A stretch of 64,000 nt of DNA, from positions 2,480,001-2,544,000 of the forward strand of contig NZ_LR134477.1 in assembly GCF_900637975.1 (NCBI RefSeq), written 5' to 3'. Under the pieces are notes generated by a model. The model ran no database searches, was not told where the DNA came from, and saw only the letters and a program-made list of their open reading frames with translations. Shown here piece after piece: positions 44,372-52,499 of the stretch (position 1 is the first letter of the stretch; the number at the start of each line of letters is the position of its first letter). Made by a program: the position numbers and the translations under genes. Source of the DNA: Actinomyces viscosus (lineage in GTDB: Bacteria; Actinomycetota; Actinomycetes; Actinomycetales; Actinomycetaceae).

Positions 44372-46021
44372 CCTGACTTGGCTCATTGCGGGGTGGTTGG
44401 GTCGCTGGGGGTGTGGTTGTGGTTGGGATTGTGCGGGTTGCGTGGGTGGGGGTGCGCACTAACGTGGGGGTATGAGTCCGTACGTTCGCGCGGTCAGGAC
44501 GGCGTCGGGGGCCCGTGCGGTGCAGATCGTGTACTCCTCCCGCAAAGGAGCCCGCAGCATCGAGCACATCGGCTCAGCCCATGACGATGCTGAGCTGGCG
44601 GCGCTTAAGGAGGTCGCCAGGCAGCGTCTCAACGCTGGCCAGCTCGGCCTTGACCTGCCGGGCCTGAACGGTGCGGACGTCGGGGGAAAGGGACCGCAGG
44701 CGCTGGCTGGGGCCGGGCGCGTAGCGCCGATCACCTCCAACCGGATGGGAGTGCTCCTGGAGACGCTGGAAGCGGCTTGGAAGGCAGTGGGCCTGGACGG
44801 GCTCGGTGGTGCTGACGAGGTCTTCCGCCAGCTCGTTACCGCCAGGCTGATCGAGCCGACCAGCAAGCAGGACTCCCTGCGGGTCCTGGCCGAGGCAGGT
44901 CTGACGCCGGTGTCCTACGCCACGGTCAAGCGTCATCTGCCCCGCTACGCCGCTGAGGAGTTCACCCGGGGCCTGTCGCGCCTGCTGGCCGGACGCGCCC
45001 GCATCGACCGGGCCTCGCTGGTCCTGTTCGACGTGACGACCCTGTACTTCGAGACCGACAAGGCCGACGGTTTCCGCGAGCCAGGCTTCTCGAAGGAAAG
45101 ACGCCTGGAGCCGCAGATCACGGTAGGGCTGCTCACCGACGAGACCGGGTTCCCTCTACGGGCCGAGGCCTTTGAGGGCAACAAGGCCGAGACCGCCACC
45201 ATGATCCCGACGATCAACGACTTCATGAACGCCTACAACCTCGACGACGTGGTGGTCGTCGCCGACGCCGGGATGATCGGCGCCGCCAACAAGCAGGCCC
45301 TGGAGGCAGCCGGCCTGTCTTACGTGCTGGGCTCACGCACCTCACGCGTCCCCCACGTGATCAGCTCCTGGCACGACAGCCACCCCGACCAGGACGTCCC
45401 CGACGGGCTGACCCTGACCCAGCCCTGGCCCGCCGGAGCCAGCGACCAGCGCCGTGACGAGACCATCTGCTACCGCTACAGCGCCGACAGGGCCCGACGC
45501 ACGCTACACGGGATCGACACCCAGGTCGCCAAGGCCGAGAAAGCCGTCGCAGGAAAGATCCCCGTCAAACGCAACCGCTTCGTGCACCTGTCCGGCGCCA
45601 CCAGGAGCATCAACCGCGACCTGGAGACACGGGCCCGGACCCTGGCCGGGTGGAAGGGATACGTCACCAACCTGCCCAACCCCGACCCCGAGACGGTCAT
45701 CGGTGCCTACCACCGCCTGTACAACATCGAGAAGTCCTTCCGCATGTCCAAGTCCGACCTGAGAGCACGCCCCATCTACCACCACCTGCGCCAGTCCATC
45801 GAGGCCCACCTGACCATCGTCACCGCCGCCCTGGCCATGGCCCGATGGCTGGAGAACACCACCGGCTGGTCCATCAGACGCCTGATCACCACCGCCCGCC
45901 GCTACCGCACCATCACCATCAACATCACCGGACACACCCTCACAGCCGCCGACCCACTCCCACCCGACCTCATCCAAGCCCTCAACAACATCCACCACGA
46001 CACTAAATGAGCCAACTCAGG
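44372..46021 (+). mobile_element. IS1634-family insertion sequence, copy 2 (1650 bp)
   Basis: Same ends (CCTGACTTGGCTCATT left; complement CCTGAGTTGGCTCATT right), same length and same transposase as copy 1 at 32697-34346. Flanked by a 129-bp direct repeat. It is immediately beyond the 3' end of the RiPP operon (46217). Confidence 0.92.
44472..46010 (+). CDS. IS1634-family transposase, copy 2
   Basis: 512 aa, the same protein as at 32797-34335, with catalytic blocks LFDVTTLYFE, VVVADAGM and YHRLYNIEKSFRMSKSDL. The identical copies imply recent transposition within this genome. Confidence 0.92.
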   Translation: MSPYVRAVRTASGARAVQIVYSSRKGARSIEHIGSAHDDAELAALKEVARQRLNAGQLGLDLPGLNGADVGGKGPQALAGAGRVAPITSNRMGVLLETLEAAWKAVGLDGLGGADEVFRQLVTARLIEPTSKQDSLRVLAEAGLTPVSYATVKRHLPRYAAEEFTRGLSRLLAGRARIDRASLVLFDVTTLYFETDKADGFREPGFSKERRLEPQITVGLLTDETGFPLRAEAFEGNKAETATMIPTINDFMNAYNLDDVVVVADAGMIGAANKQALEAAGLSYVLGSRTSRVPHVISSWHDSHPDQDVPDGLTLTQPWPAGASDQRRDETICYRYSADRARRTLHGIDTQVAKAEKAVAGKIPVKRNRFVHLSGATRSINRDLETRARTLAGWKGYVTNLPNPDPETVIGAYHRLYNIEKSFRMSKSDLRARPIYHHLRQSIEAHLTIVTAALAMARWLENTTGWSIRRLITTARRYRTITINITGHTLTAADPLPPDLIQALNNIHHDTK

Positions 46022-46150
46022 CAGTGTTGATGTCAGCACCGTGGACACTTCCAGTCCTTCATCGACACTCATGGCCGCTCATCGACACTTTCGGGCCCTT
46101 CATGAACACCTTCATCGACACTTAATGGACACTTTCGGGCCCTTCATCGA
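46022..46150. repeat. 129-bp target-site duplication, right copy
   Basis: Identical to 44243-44371. The ACACTT-type short repeats continue a little beyond it (to about 46185). Confidence 0.9.
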
Positions 46151-46216
46151 CAATCAGGGCCCTCCTCGTGGACACTTCGGCGCGTTTCGAGGTTCAGGGG
46201 GCCAGGCGGCGCCCAG

Positions 46217-47392
46217 CTACCCGGCGGCGACCGAGGCCTGTGCCGGGGGCACGGCGCCCCCGGTCAGGAGCTGGCGGGCGCACAGCCCGGCGATACACTC
46301 CTCGGCCGGGTTGAGGCCAAGCCGGTTGACGTCGATGTGCAGCAGGTCCAGGGCCCGACGCCCGCCGGTGCCCGCACCCATGACACCAATGGCGCGCCCG
46401 GCGTCGTCGGCCAGCTCCCCCACGGCCGCAGCCGCCTGGCTCCAGGACGGGATCTCATCGAACTGGAACTCGATGACCTCCAGCAGCTGCTGAACGATCG
46501 GCCCCAGGGCGCTGCCGTCACGCAGGTGCGCGGGAAGCCGCGAACCCCACATCCGCAGGTGCGCGGAGAGCAGCTCAGCCTCGGGCAGCGGCGCGCTACG
46601 AGCCGCCAGCGCCAGGAACCGCGCCGCCAAGGCCGCCCGCGGTACTGGGCGCGGGATCTGCCAGACCTGGTGGTCCAGGCACCACCGGCTGGAGACGTAG
46701 AAGTGCCGCTCAGCCTCCTCCACGCCGGCCACACCCCCGTACTTGTCGTACTCGGGGCCGTAGACACCGAAGGCGATACCGGGCCGACTGGCGCCGATAC
46801 CGCCGGTCAACGGGTCGGAGACGAGGCGCTCGACCGTGCGCACCTCGGCCCGCCGGGCGATGGCGTCGAGCTCGCGCATACTCGCGTAAGCCTCATCCAG
46901 GACACCCTCGACGGCCTTGAGCCGCAGCCGGACGTGGTGCCCGCGCAGGTCGACGAAGCGCAGGAAGTGCGCCGAGCGAATGTCCCACTGGCCGCGGGCC
47001 CGAGCCAGCCACTGGCCGATCTCGGGCAGCAGCTCGTCAGTGTCGTCCCCGCCGGCGCAGTAGATCCTCGCGTACAGCCAGCCGACGTCCTCGGCCTGGT
47101 TGACCAGCGCCGATCCCCGCTGACGCACCGAGCTGTGCTGGGCGCGCAGGCTGCCGAAATCGGCGGCGGCCATCTCCAGGGGCTGGATCCCCGGAATCGA
47201 GGCCCCCACCTGCGGGGTGGCGCCCCCGCCGCGACCGTCCGGGCCGCCCTGCCCGGACTGCCCGACCTGCTCAGCCTGCTCGCCTGCCCGGGCGCGCCCG
47301 CCCAGCCAGCGCAGGCGCCGGGAGCGGGTGAGCCGGCTGGGCTGGTTGCGCTGCTCGCGCCGGCTGGAGTGGGCGTCGTCATGCGTGCTCAT
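46217..47392 (-). CDS. Thiopeptide-type/SpaB_C-like biosynthesis protein (glutamate elimination domain)
   Basis: 391 aa. After a basic, Gly-rich extension (residues 1-90) comes the SpaB_C/TIGR03891-like domain: WLYARIYCAGGDDTDELL, FLRFVDLRGHHVRLRLKAVE, then FGVYGPEYDKYGGVAGVEEA and HFYVSSRWCL. In split LanB systems this part removes the glutamyl group from Ser/Thr to leave dehydroalanine/dehydrobutyrine; in thiopeptides a relative instead makes the pyridine ring. Only one such protein is encoded here, so elimination is the more likely job. Its ATG overlaps the LanB stop (ATGA). It is the last gene of the operon; MITE/IS debris starts about 65 bp downstream. Confidence 0.78.
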   Translation of the reverse strand: MSTHDDAHSSRREQRNQPSRLTRSRRLRWLGGRARAGEQAEQVGQSGQGGPDGRGGGATPQVGASIPGIQPLEMAAADFGSLRAQHSSVRQRGSALVNQAEDVGWLYARIYCAGGDDTDELLPEIGQWLARARGQWDIRSAHFLRFVDLRGHHVRLRLKAVEGVLDEAYASMRELDAIARRAEVRTVERLVSDPLTGGIGASRPGIAFGVYGPEYDKYGGVAGVEEAERHFYVSSRWCLDHQVWQIPRPVPRAALAARFLALAARSAPLPEAELLSAHLRMWGSRLPAHLRDGSALGPIVQQLLEVIEFQFDEIPSWSQAAAAVGELADDAGRAIGVMGAGTGGRRALDLLHIDVNRLGLNPAEECIAGLCARQLLTGGAVPPAQASVAAG

Positions 47393-50028
47393 GCCATGCC
47401 TCCCAGGTTCTTGGGCCACTGGAGCCCCACCAGGTACTCGGCCACCGTCGGCTCTCCGTCCCGCGTGAGCCCCAGGGCCTCACCGCGGGCCGGGAGGGCC
47501 TCGACGAAGCTGATGTGTGCGGCACCGGGATCGATCCAGCCCCGCAGCGCCAGCAGCGAGACCGGTGAGGACAGGTCCACGTAGCGAGGCTTGTGCTGGT
47601 CGAAGGTGGCGCCCTGGGAGGGCATGTGCTGGTGGACGAACACCTCCACCGGTATCCCCCACTGCTTGCGCAGGTCGTCCATGTGCAGCAGGGTCGTGGT
47701 CAGGTCGCGGTCCATGAGCGGGGCGATCTGGGAGGCGGGGAAGGTCCAGGACTCGCGGCGGGTCACCAGGCGCCCGGCCACGGCCCGCTCGGAGTGCAGG
47801 ACCTCGTCGGGCAGGGGCCCCTTCAGGTCCCGACGACGGCTGGTCCAGTGGTCCGCGAACGGAGGCAGCCGGGACCACGGGTCGCTCAGCAGCACCAGCC
47901 AGGACAGGTAGCCGCCCAGGAGGTACTGGGGGGTCAGGCCCAGGTAGGCCACCCCCACGGGCCCGGCGTCGTCGGCCAGGAACAGGGTGCTCGTGGACGG
48001 GTCGTGGACGAGCCGCAGGGAGCTGAGGGGGACCGCCTCCGGCGCCCCCGGCTCACCGGGCAGACCCAGCGGCGGCAGGAGCCCGCAGGCGACGGCCTGG
48101 CCGGTGTTGCACTCGGTGCTGGCCTGGATCTCCAGGACCCGCTCGGTGCCCCAGGCGGTACGGATCCGCGAGGCCAGGCGCTCCCGGAAGCCGGAGCCCA
48201 GGAGCCGGTGGAAGCGGGCCTGGAGGGAACCGTTGGCGTTGGTGAAGGCGTTGACGACCGTGAGCCCCCCGCCGGCGGCGTAGGTCCGGGCGCTGGGGGC
48301 CACGGGCTGGAGGAAGGCGCCCAGGTGCCGCGGCGAGCCGGAGATCCCACCGGACAGGGCGGCGCGCTCGGCGTTAGGCCCGGCGGCGTAGTCGAGCCCG
48401 GCGGCGCGCAGCATCTCCTCGTCGCCGTCGGGGGCGTGGCCCAGGGTCATGAAGAAGGCCAGCGGGTCCTTGCACACCCCGCCGTTTCCGAACAGTGAGA
48501 CGAAGCGGGCCACCATGAGGTCGTAGATGTGGGAGCGGGCCACCCAGGGGTCGGCGAGCTCGGCCAGGGTCTGCACGTCCTGGGAGAAGGGGGCGTCCTC
48601 GAGCGGATCGGGCCAGCTGCGGGCGGACTCGCGGTCCTCATAGAGGAAGCCGCTGGGCCGCTCGCCGAGCTCGCCGGCGGGGAAGACGCGCTCGGCCAGG
48701 CGCACCGTACGGTTGAGGAGCTCGGCGCGCGTGGGCCCGTCGGCAGCGCCGACGGCCTCGTCGAGCCGAGCCAGCCAGGCCAGGTCCTTGCCCCACTGAC
48801 GCTGCTGGTCCGGTGAGAGCATGGCGGCCAGCAACGGAAAGGGGTTCTCCCCACGGTACCAGGGCACGCGCGGCACGACGGCGCCCGAGGCCAGCAGCCG
48901 CTCCAGGCGCAGGCGCGGGTCGGCACCGCCCACGCGCTCGCAGGCGTCGCGCACGCTGAGCACGGTGTGCATGCCGCCGCCGGTCAGGGCGTCGTGGGCC
49001 TCCTGGAGCCAGCGGGCGGGCTGGACGGTCTCCTGGCGGAAGACCATGCCGTTGCCGTACTCGTGCTCGCCGACGACGGTCAGCATCTCCGCCTCGTCCT
49101 CGCCGGGCGGGAACTGCCCGTAGGCGCCGGCCGAGCCTCGGCCAGGGGCGCTGACGGCCCGACGCACGGGGGCGGGCTCGAGGTGGAGGGCGCCGTCGGG
49201 GGCCAGGTCCTGGGCGGTGACGCTCAGGATGCGGTAGGCCAGGTGGGTCGCCACCATGCGGTGGCTGCGCCCGGCGGATGGCTGTCCCGCCTCGTTGACG
49301 GTGGTCAGTCCCGAGAAGGGGCTGGTCTTGAGGGCCGCCCGGGTGGCCAAGGTGTAGAGGGTGCGCAGCACGCGGGGGTCATCCATCCTGCGGCCGCGGG
49401 AGGCCAGGGTGGACACGAGGGCCGGGGCGGCGATCGCCAGGGCCTCCTGGTAACCGGGCTCGTCGAGGCCGGCCGCCAGCAGCTCACGGCTGCGGTCCAG
49501 GTCGACGTCGACGAGAACGGCCAGGCGCCCGCGGGTCTCCTCCTTGCGGGCCACCAGGGCGTCCCAGCGCTCCAGCAGGGCCCCGACCTCGCCCGGCAGG
49601 GCCGCCAGCACCTCGGCGGACAGGCCGGTGGCGCGCCCCTGGAAGACCCGGCGCTTGGCCCGCAGAACCAGGCGGCGCTCGGTCTTGGCCAAGGTGGGGA
49701 TGAGCTCGTAGAGCGGGTCGAGCAGCTGGTTCGCGGCGCCGTCGAGCACCTCGTCGAGCCGGCGCAGGTACTCCAGGGTGCCGGTCACCGCGGCGCTGGT
49801 CTCGGGGACGGCCCGCACGGGCAGTCCTCCCAGGCGCACGAGGGTCGGCAGCGCCACGGCGGGCTGGTCCAGGGCCGGGGGCTCCGGGGCGGGTGCCGTC
49901 ACCGTCTGCGGTGCGGCTGGGGACGGAGCGGATGGGACGGGCTCCCCGGGGGTCACGGCGGATGTGGGCTGCGGCTGTGGCTGTCGGGATGGGGAGGCAC
50001 CGGCACGGGACAGAACCGGCTGCGTCAT
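47389..50028 (-). CDS. Lantibiotic dehydratase N-terminal (tRNA-Glu-dependent glutamylation) protein
   Basis: 879 aa. A Pro/Ala-rich extension (1-60) precedes the LanB glutamylation fold: LVRLGGLPVRAVPETSAAVT, RAALKTSPFSGLTTV (the K-x-S-P-F-S motif of Lant_dehydr_N), VVPRVPWYRGENPFPLLAAM, FLQPVAPSARTYAAGGGLTV and, near the C-terminus, KQWGIPVEVFVHQHMPSQGA. It attaches glutamate from glutamyl-tRNA to Ser/Thr of the precursor. The elimination domain is on the next gene, as in thiopeptide and goadsporin systems. The ATG overlaps the stop of the protease gene (ATGA), so three genes are translationally coupled. Confidence 0.85.
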   Translation of the reverse strand: MTQPVLSRAGASPSRQPQPQPTSAVTPGEPVPSAPSPAAPQTVTAPAPEPPALDQPAVALPTLVRLGGLPVRAVPETSAAVTGTLEYLRRLDEVLDGAANQLLDPLYELIPTLAKTERRLVLRAKRRVFQGRATGLSAEVLAALPGEVGALLERWDALVARKEETRGRLAVLVDVDLDRSRELLAAGLDEPGYQEALAIAAPALVSTLASRGRRMDDPRVLRTLYTLATRAALKTSPFSGLTTVNEAGQPSAGRSHRMVATHLAYRILSVTAQDLAPDGALHLEPAPVRRAVSAPGRGSAGAYGQFPPGEDEAEMLTVVGEHEYGNGMVFRQETVQPARWLQEAHDALTGGGMHTVLSVRDACERVGGADPRLRLERLLASGAVVPRVPWYRGENPFPLLAAMLSPDQQRQWGKDLAWLARLDEAVGAADGPTRAELLNRTVRLAERVFPAGELGERPSGFLYEDRESARSWPDPLEDAPFSQDVQTLAELADPWVARSHIYDLMVARFVSLFGNGGVCKDPLAFFMTLGHAPDGDEEMLRAAGLDYAAGPNAERAALSGGISGSPRHLGAFLQPVAPSARTYAAGGGLTVVNAFTNANGSLQARFHRLLGSGFRERLASRIRTAWGTERVLEIQASTECNTGQAVACGLLPPLGLPGEPGAPEAVPLSSLRLVHDPSTSTLFLADDAGPVGVAYLGLTPQYLLGGYLSWLVLLSDPWSRLPPFADHWTSRRRDLKGPLPDEVLHSERAVAGRLVTRRESWTFPASQIAPLMDRDLTTTLLHMDDLRKQWGIPVEVFVHQHMPSQGATFDQHKPRYVDLSSPVSLLALRGWIDPGAAHISFVEALPARGEALGLTRDGEPTVAEYLVGLQWPKNLGGMA

Positions 50029-51224
50029 AGGAGGAAACCTTTCACGAGGGCGTACAGCCAGTAGCCTATCCATACAATGCTCATCACGAAGGCCAGGAGG
50101 CCGAGGAGACTGCACAGAAGCCCGTAGATGAAGTAGCCCCAGCGCACTGCGGGACGCATGATGGCCAGGCCCGGCGGCAGGGGCTGGCGCGACAGGACGC
50201 AGCGCAGGACGAACATGGAGCGCCCCCGCAGGTTGACCGAGCCGGTGGCCGCCTCGGCCGCGGCGACGCCGTCGGACTGGGTGAGGGGGTTGAGGTTGGT
50301 GACGAGCATCGTGAGCTGGAAGGCGCACAGGGTCAGGGCCACCTGGCGCACCATTCCCGAGGAGGCCCAGGCGACGGCCGCCTCCAGGCCGCACACGACG
50401 CCGTCGGAGAAGATGCCGGCCAGGGCCAGCATGGTCAGCCCGCGCCGGGAGCGCACCCGGTAGGAGTCGGTGCGGTCGACGTAGGCGATGGGGACCACCC
50501 AGAACATGAGCGCCACCCCCAGCCCGCGGATGGGGGTGCCCAGGTAGCCGGCGACGATGGCGTGCCAGGACTCGTGCAGCAGGATGCTCACCAGCTGGAT
50601 CGCCACTGCCGTCACCACCACGAGGGCACCCGGGCGGGGGCCTCCGGCCAGGGAGCTCAGTGCCATGGCCCCGGCCGCGTACCCGCAGACGGCCAGCGCC
50701 AGGAAGACCCAGCTGAGCGCGCGGGCCGGGAGGTGCTGGAGCAGGGTGACGACGGGGGCGACGATCCGGTGGTACTTGCGGGCGATGATGATACGGGGCA
50801 GCCACCACCCCCCGCTGCGGCGGGGCTGCTCGACCTTGAGGTGGCGGGCCTGACGGGGCTGGGCGGTGTGGCGCCCGTGGGTGCGTCTGGTGCGCACGGG
50901 GGCCGCGGGGGTGGCTGGGGCGGGCTCGCTGCCCGCCAGGAGGCTCTTGTCGCGCAGGCTGTCGACCAGGCTCGTGATGCGCCTGGCGCCGGCCTCGTCG
51001 ATGTCCTGGGGCAGCTCCTCGATGATGGTCGGCAGGGAGCGCACCCCGTCGAACTGGTTCACGATGAAGGCGGCGGCCGCCCCGAGCCGGTGGTACCTGC
51101 CCGAGTCGGAGTCGAACAGCATCGGCTGGTTGTCCGTCCCGACGATCAGGCTCACGCCGTGGCGCAGGCGCGGGATCGGGCTCGTCGGGGCACTAGTGCT
51201 GCTCATCGCCGTACTCATGCTCAT
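50025..51224 (-). CDS. RRE/PqqD-like domain fused to an M50 membrane metalloprotease
   Basis: 399 aa. Residues 15-100 resemble the PqqD/RRE winged helix (LIVGTDNQPMLFDSDSGRYH, RLGAAAAFIVNQFDGVRSLP) that grips leader peptides. After a basic linker, the C-terminal part has about six hydrophobic segments with the zinc motif HESWH (near residue 216, in ILLHESWHAIVAGYLG) and NLNPLTQSDG (the third ligand Asp region of site-2 proteases). It is therefore a candidate leader peptidase or export-coupled maturation protease for the RiPP. It follows the precursor gene by 98 bp and overlaps the LanB gene. The start may alternatively be at 51218. Confidence 0.75.
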   Translation of the reverse strand: MSMSTAMSSTSAPTSPIPRLRHGVSLIVGTDNQPMLFDSDSGRYHRLGAAAAFIVNQFDGVRSLPTIIEELPQDIDEAGARRITSLVDSLRDKSLLAGSEPAPATPAAPVRTRRTHGRHTAQPRQARHLKVEQPRRSGGWWLPRIIIARKYHRIVAPVVTLLQHLPARALSWVFLALAVCGYAAGAMALSSLAGGPRPGALVVVTAVAIQLVSILLHESWHAIVAGYLGTPIRGLGVALMFWVVPIAYVDRTDSYRVRSRRGLTMLALAGIFSDGVVCGLEAAVAWASSGMVRQVALTLCAFQLTMLVTNLNPLTQSDGVAAAEAATGSVNLRGRSMFVLRCVLSRQPLPPGLAIMRPAVRWGYFIYGLLCSLLGLLAFVMSIVWIGYWLYALVKGFLL

Positions 51225-51278
51225 CGTGGGGTCATGGCTCCCTCAAGTCGGTTCGCGGGGATCCGGGATGCCGCTGGT

Positions 51279-51310
51279 GGCGGGCAGGAGACACCGGTCT
51301 CCTGCCCGCC
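51279..51310 (-). terminator. 14-bp hairpin just downstream of the precursor gene
   Basis: GGCGGGCAGGAGAC and its exact complement are separated by 4 bases. It starts 12 nt after the precursor stop and lies before the protease gene. It is likely a partial terminator that makes the precursor mRNA more abundant than that of downstream genes. Confidence 0.75.
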
Positions 51311-51322
51311 GCCATGGGGTCG

Positions 51323-51526
51323 TCAGCAGGACGTCGTCGACGCGCTGGCCGCACAGGCCGGGCACGAGGCCGAGGCCGCGCTGGCCGGGCACGAGGCCGA
51401 GGCCGCACAGGCAGGGCAGGACGCACTGGCGTAGCTGAAGGCGCAACCCAGGGCGTTGCCCTCGGGGAGCTCCTCGACGCCGAAGTCGCTGTCGGCGAGG
51501 GTGAGATCGATCGCGCTGTTCGTCAT
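51323..51526 (-). CDS. RiPP precursor peptide with nine-residue repeat core
   Basis: 67 aa. The leader (about residues 1-27) is acidic: MTNSAIDLTLADSDF, GVEELPEGNALG. The core is Ser/Cys/Ala-rich: SASCPACAA (34-42), SASCPASAA (43-51), SASCPACAA (52-60), SASTTSC (61-67). Seven cysteines (one at 28) and many serines suit azole formation by YcaO and dehydration by the split LanB. A perfect ribosome site (AAGGAGGTGA, 7 nt before the ATG) predicts high expression, as for RiPP precursors. The leader's F-x-VEEL motif is similar to those of thiopeptide and linear azole precursors. The mature structure is unknown, and the cleavage site is a guess (after ALG). Confidence 0.85.
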   Translation of the reverse strand: MTNSAIDLTLADSDFGVEELPEGNALGCAFSYASASCPACAASASCPASAASASCPACAASASTTSC

Positions 51527-51590
51527 ATGCTGTTCACCTCCTTCTCTATACGCATGTTGTCGGGCAGGAGCAGGGCCTGATCGGGCCCTG

Positions 51591-51618
51591 GGGGTCCGGC
51601 CTGCCGGGACCGGACCCC
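51591..51618 (-). terminator. Hairpin between the dehydrogenase and precursor genes
   Basis: GGGGTCCGG (51591-51599) and CCGGACCCC (51610-51618) flank a short loop; a smaller GGGCC/GGCCC pair is next to it. Together with the hairpin after the precursor it isolates the precursor gene from both sides. Confidence 0.5.
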
Positions 51619-51734
51619 AAACCCCGCGAACGGGGTGGTCTGTAGTGCCCTACGACACGGTATGCAGTTCTGGCTCGCCTCCGGGCCGCTCTCGCAACCG
51701 GTGGGCCGACGGCGATCACGGGTGACGCCCCGGG

Positions 51735-52499
51735 CTAGCCGGACGCCGGGCTCACCCCGGGGGCGTCCGCCGGGTCGGCGGCTGGACTGGTCACAGGGCC
51801 GGCCACGGTGACGGCGAACATCTGGTGGCGGCTGACGCCGTCGGAGTCCAGCAGGTGGCGCACCGCGGAGGTGGCGAAGCCGGCGAAGACCGTCCCCACC
51901 AGCCCACGGGCGACAGCGCGCAGGTGGACGGAGTAGATGAGGGCCGCGCTGCGGCTCATGGTGAAGCGGTAGCCGGCCGCCCCGCCCCAGGTGTCGGCCT
52001 GATCGAGGTTGGCGGCCACCGAGACGATGGCGCCGGCGCGGGCGAACTCCTTCTGCACCGTCATGCCCTCGATGACGCCGGCCTCCGGCAGGGGACGGAC
52101 GAGGTCGACGCCGTCGAGCCGCACCCGGTAGATGCCGGGGGAGGCCCCGCGCGGACGCAGGAGGAGGACGAAGGGCTCCAGGGGGCAGTCCACCGCGTCC
52201 TGGCCCCAGGTGCGCGCGTCGTCGGCCAGGGCGTCGCGGACCATGGCCATCAGGGCCTCGGCCTCCAGCGGCTCGGTGCCGTAGCTGGTGGACGACGAGC
52301 GACGCTCGAAGGTCTGGTGCAGGTCGTAGGGGTAGGCCGCCTGAGGGCCGGGACGGAGTGCATCCGGCACCTGGCAGCCCAGCGGCGGCCGCGGACGGCG
52401 CGCGGCCAGGCCGTCGGAGGTCGGCTCACCCGGGCGGGAGTCCGACCCGTCAGAGAAACCGCTGATGAGCTCCCGCAGCGTCTCGAAGTCAGTGCGCAC
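51735..52499 (-). CDS. SagB-type nitroreductase-fold azoline dehydrogenase (second copy)
   Basis: 254 aa. YDLHQTFERRSSSTSYGTE carries the FMN-binding R-x-S pattern, PGIYRVRLDGVDLVRPLPEA is the SagB/ThcOx middle region, and GGAAGYRFTMSRSAALIYSV and HLRAVARGLVGTVFAGF the second half. Such enzymes oxidise azolines to azoles. It overlaps the preceding gene by 11 nt. The protein immediately upstream already contains a SagB-like domain, so the two may form a heterodimer or act on different rings. Confidence 0.7.
   Translation of the reverse strand: MRTDFETLRELISGFSDGSDSRPGEPTSDGLAARRPRPPLGCQVPDALRPGPQAAYPYDLHQTFERRSSSTSYGTEPLEAEALMAMVRDALADDARTWGQDAVDCPLEPFVLLLRPRGASPGIYRVRLDGVDLVRPLPEAGVIEGMTVQKEFARAGAIVSVAANLDQADTWGGAAGYRFTMSRSAALIYSVHLRAVARGLVGTVFAGFATSAVRHLLDSDGVSRHQMFAVTVAGPVTSPAADPADAPGVSPASG

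Noticed and set aside
50029..50808. N-terminal extension of the LanB frame by about 260 codons
   Set aside because: It lies inside the protease gene in another frame and lacks LanB conservation; the ATGA overlap at 50025-50028 gives a natural start.
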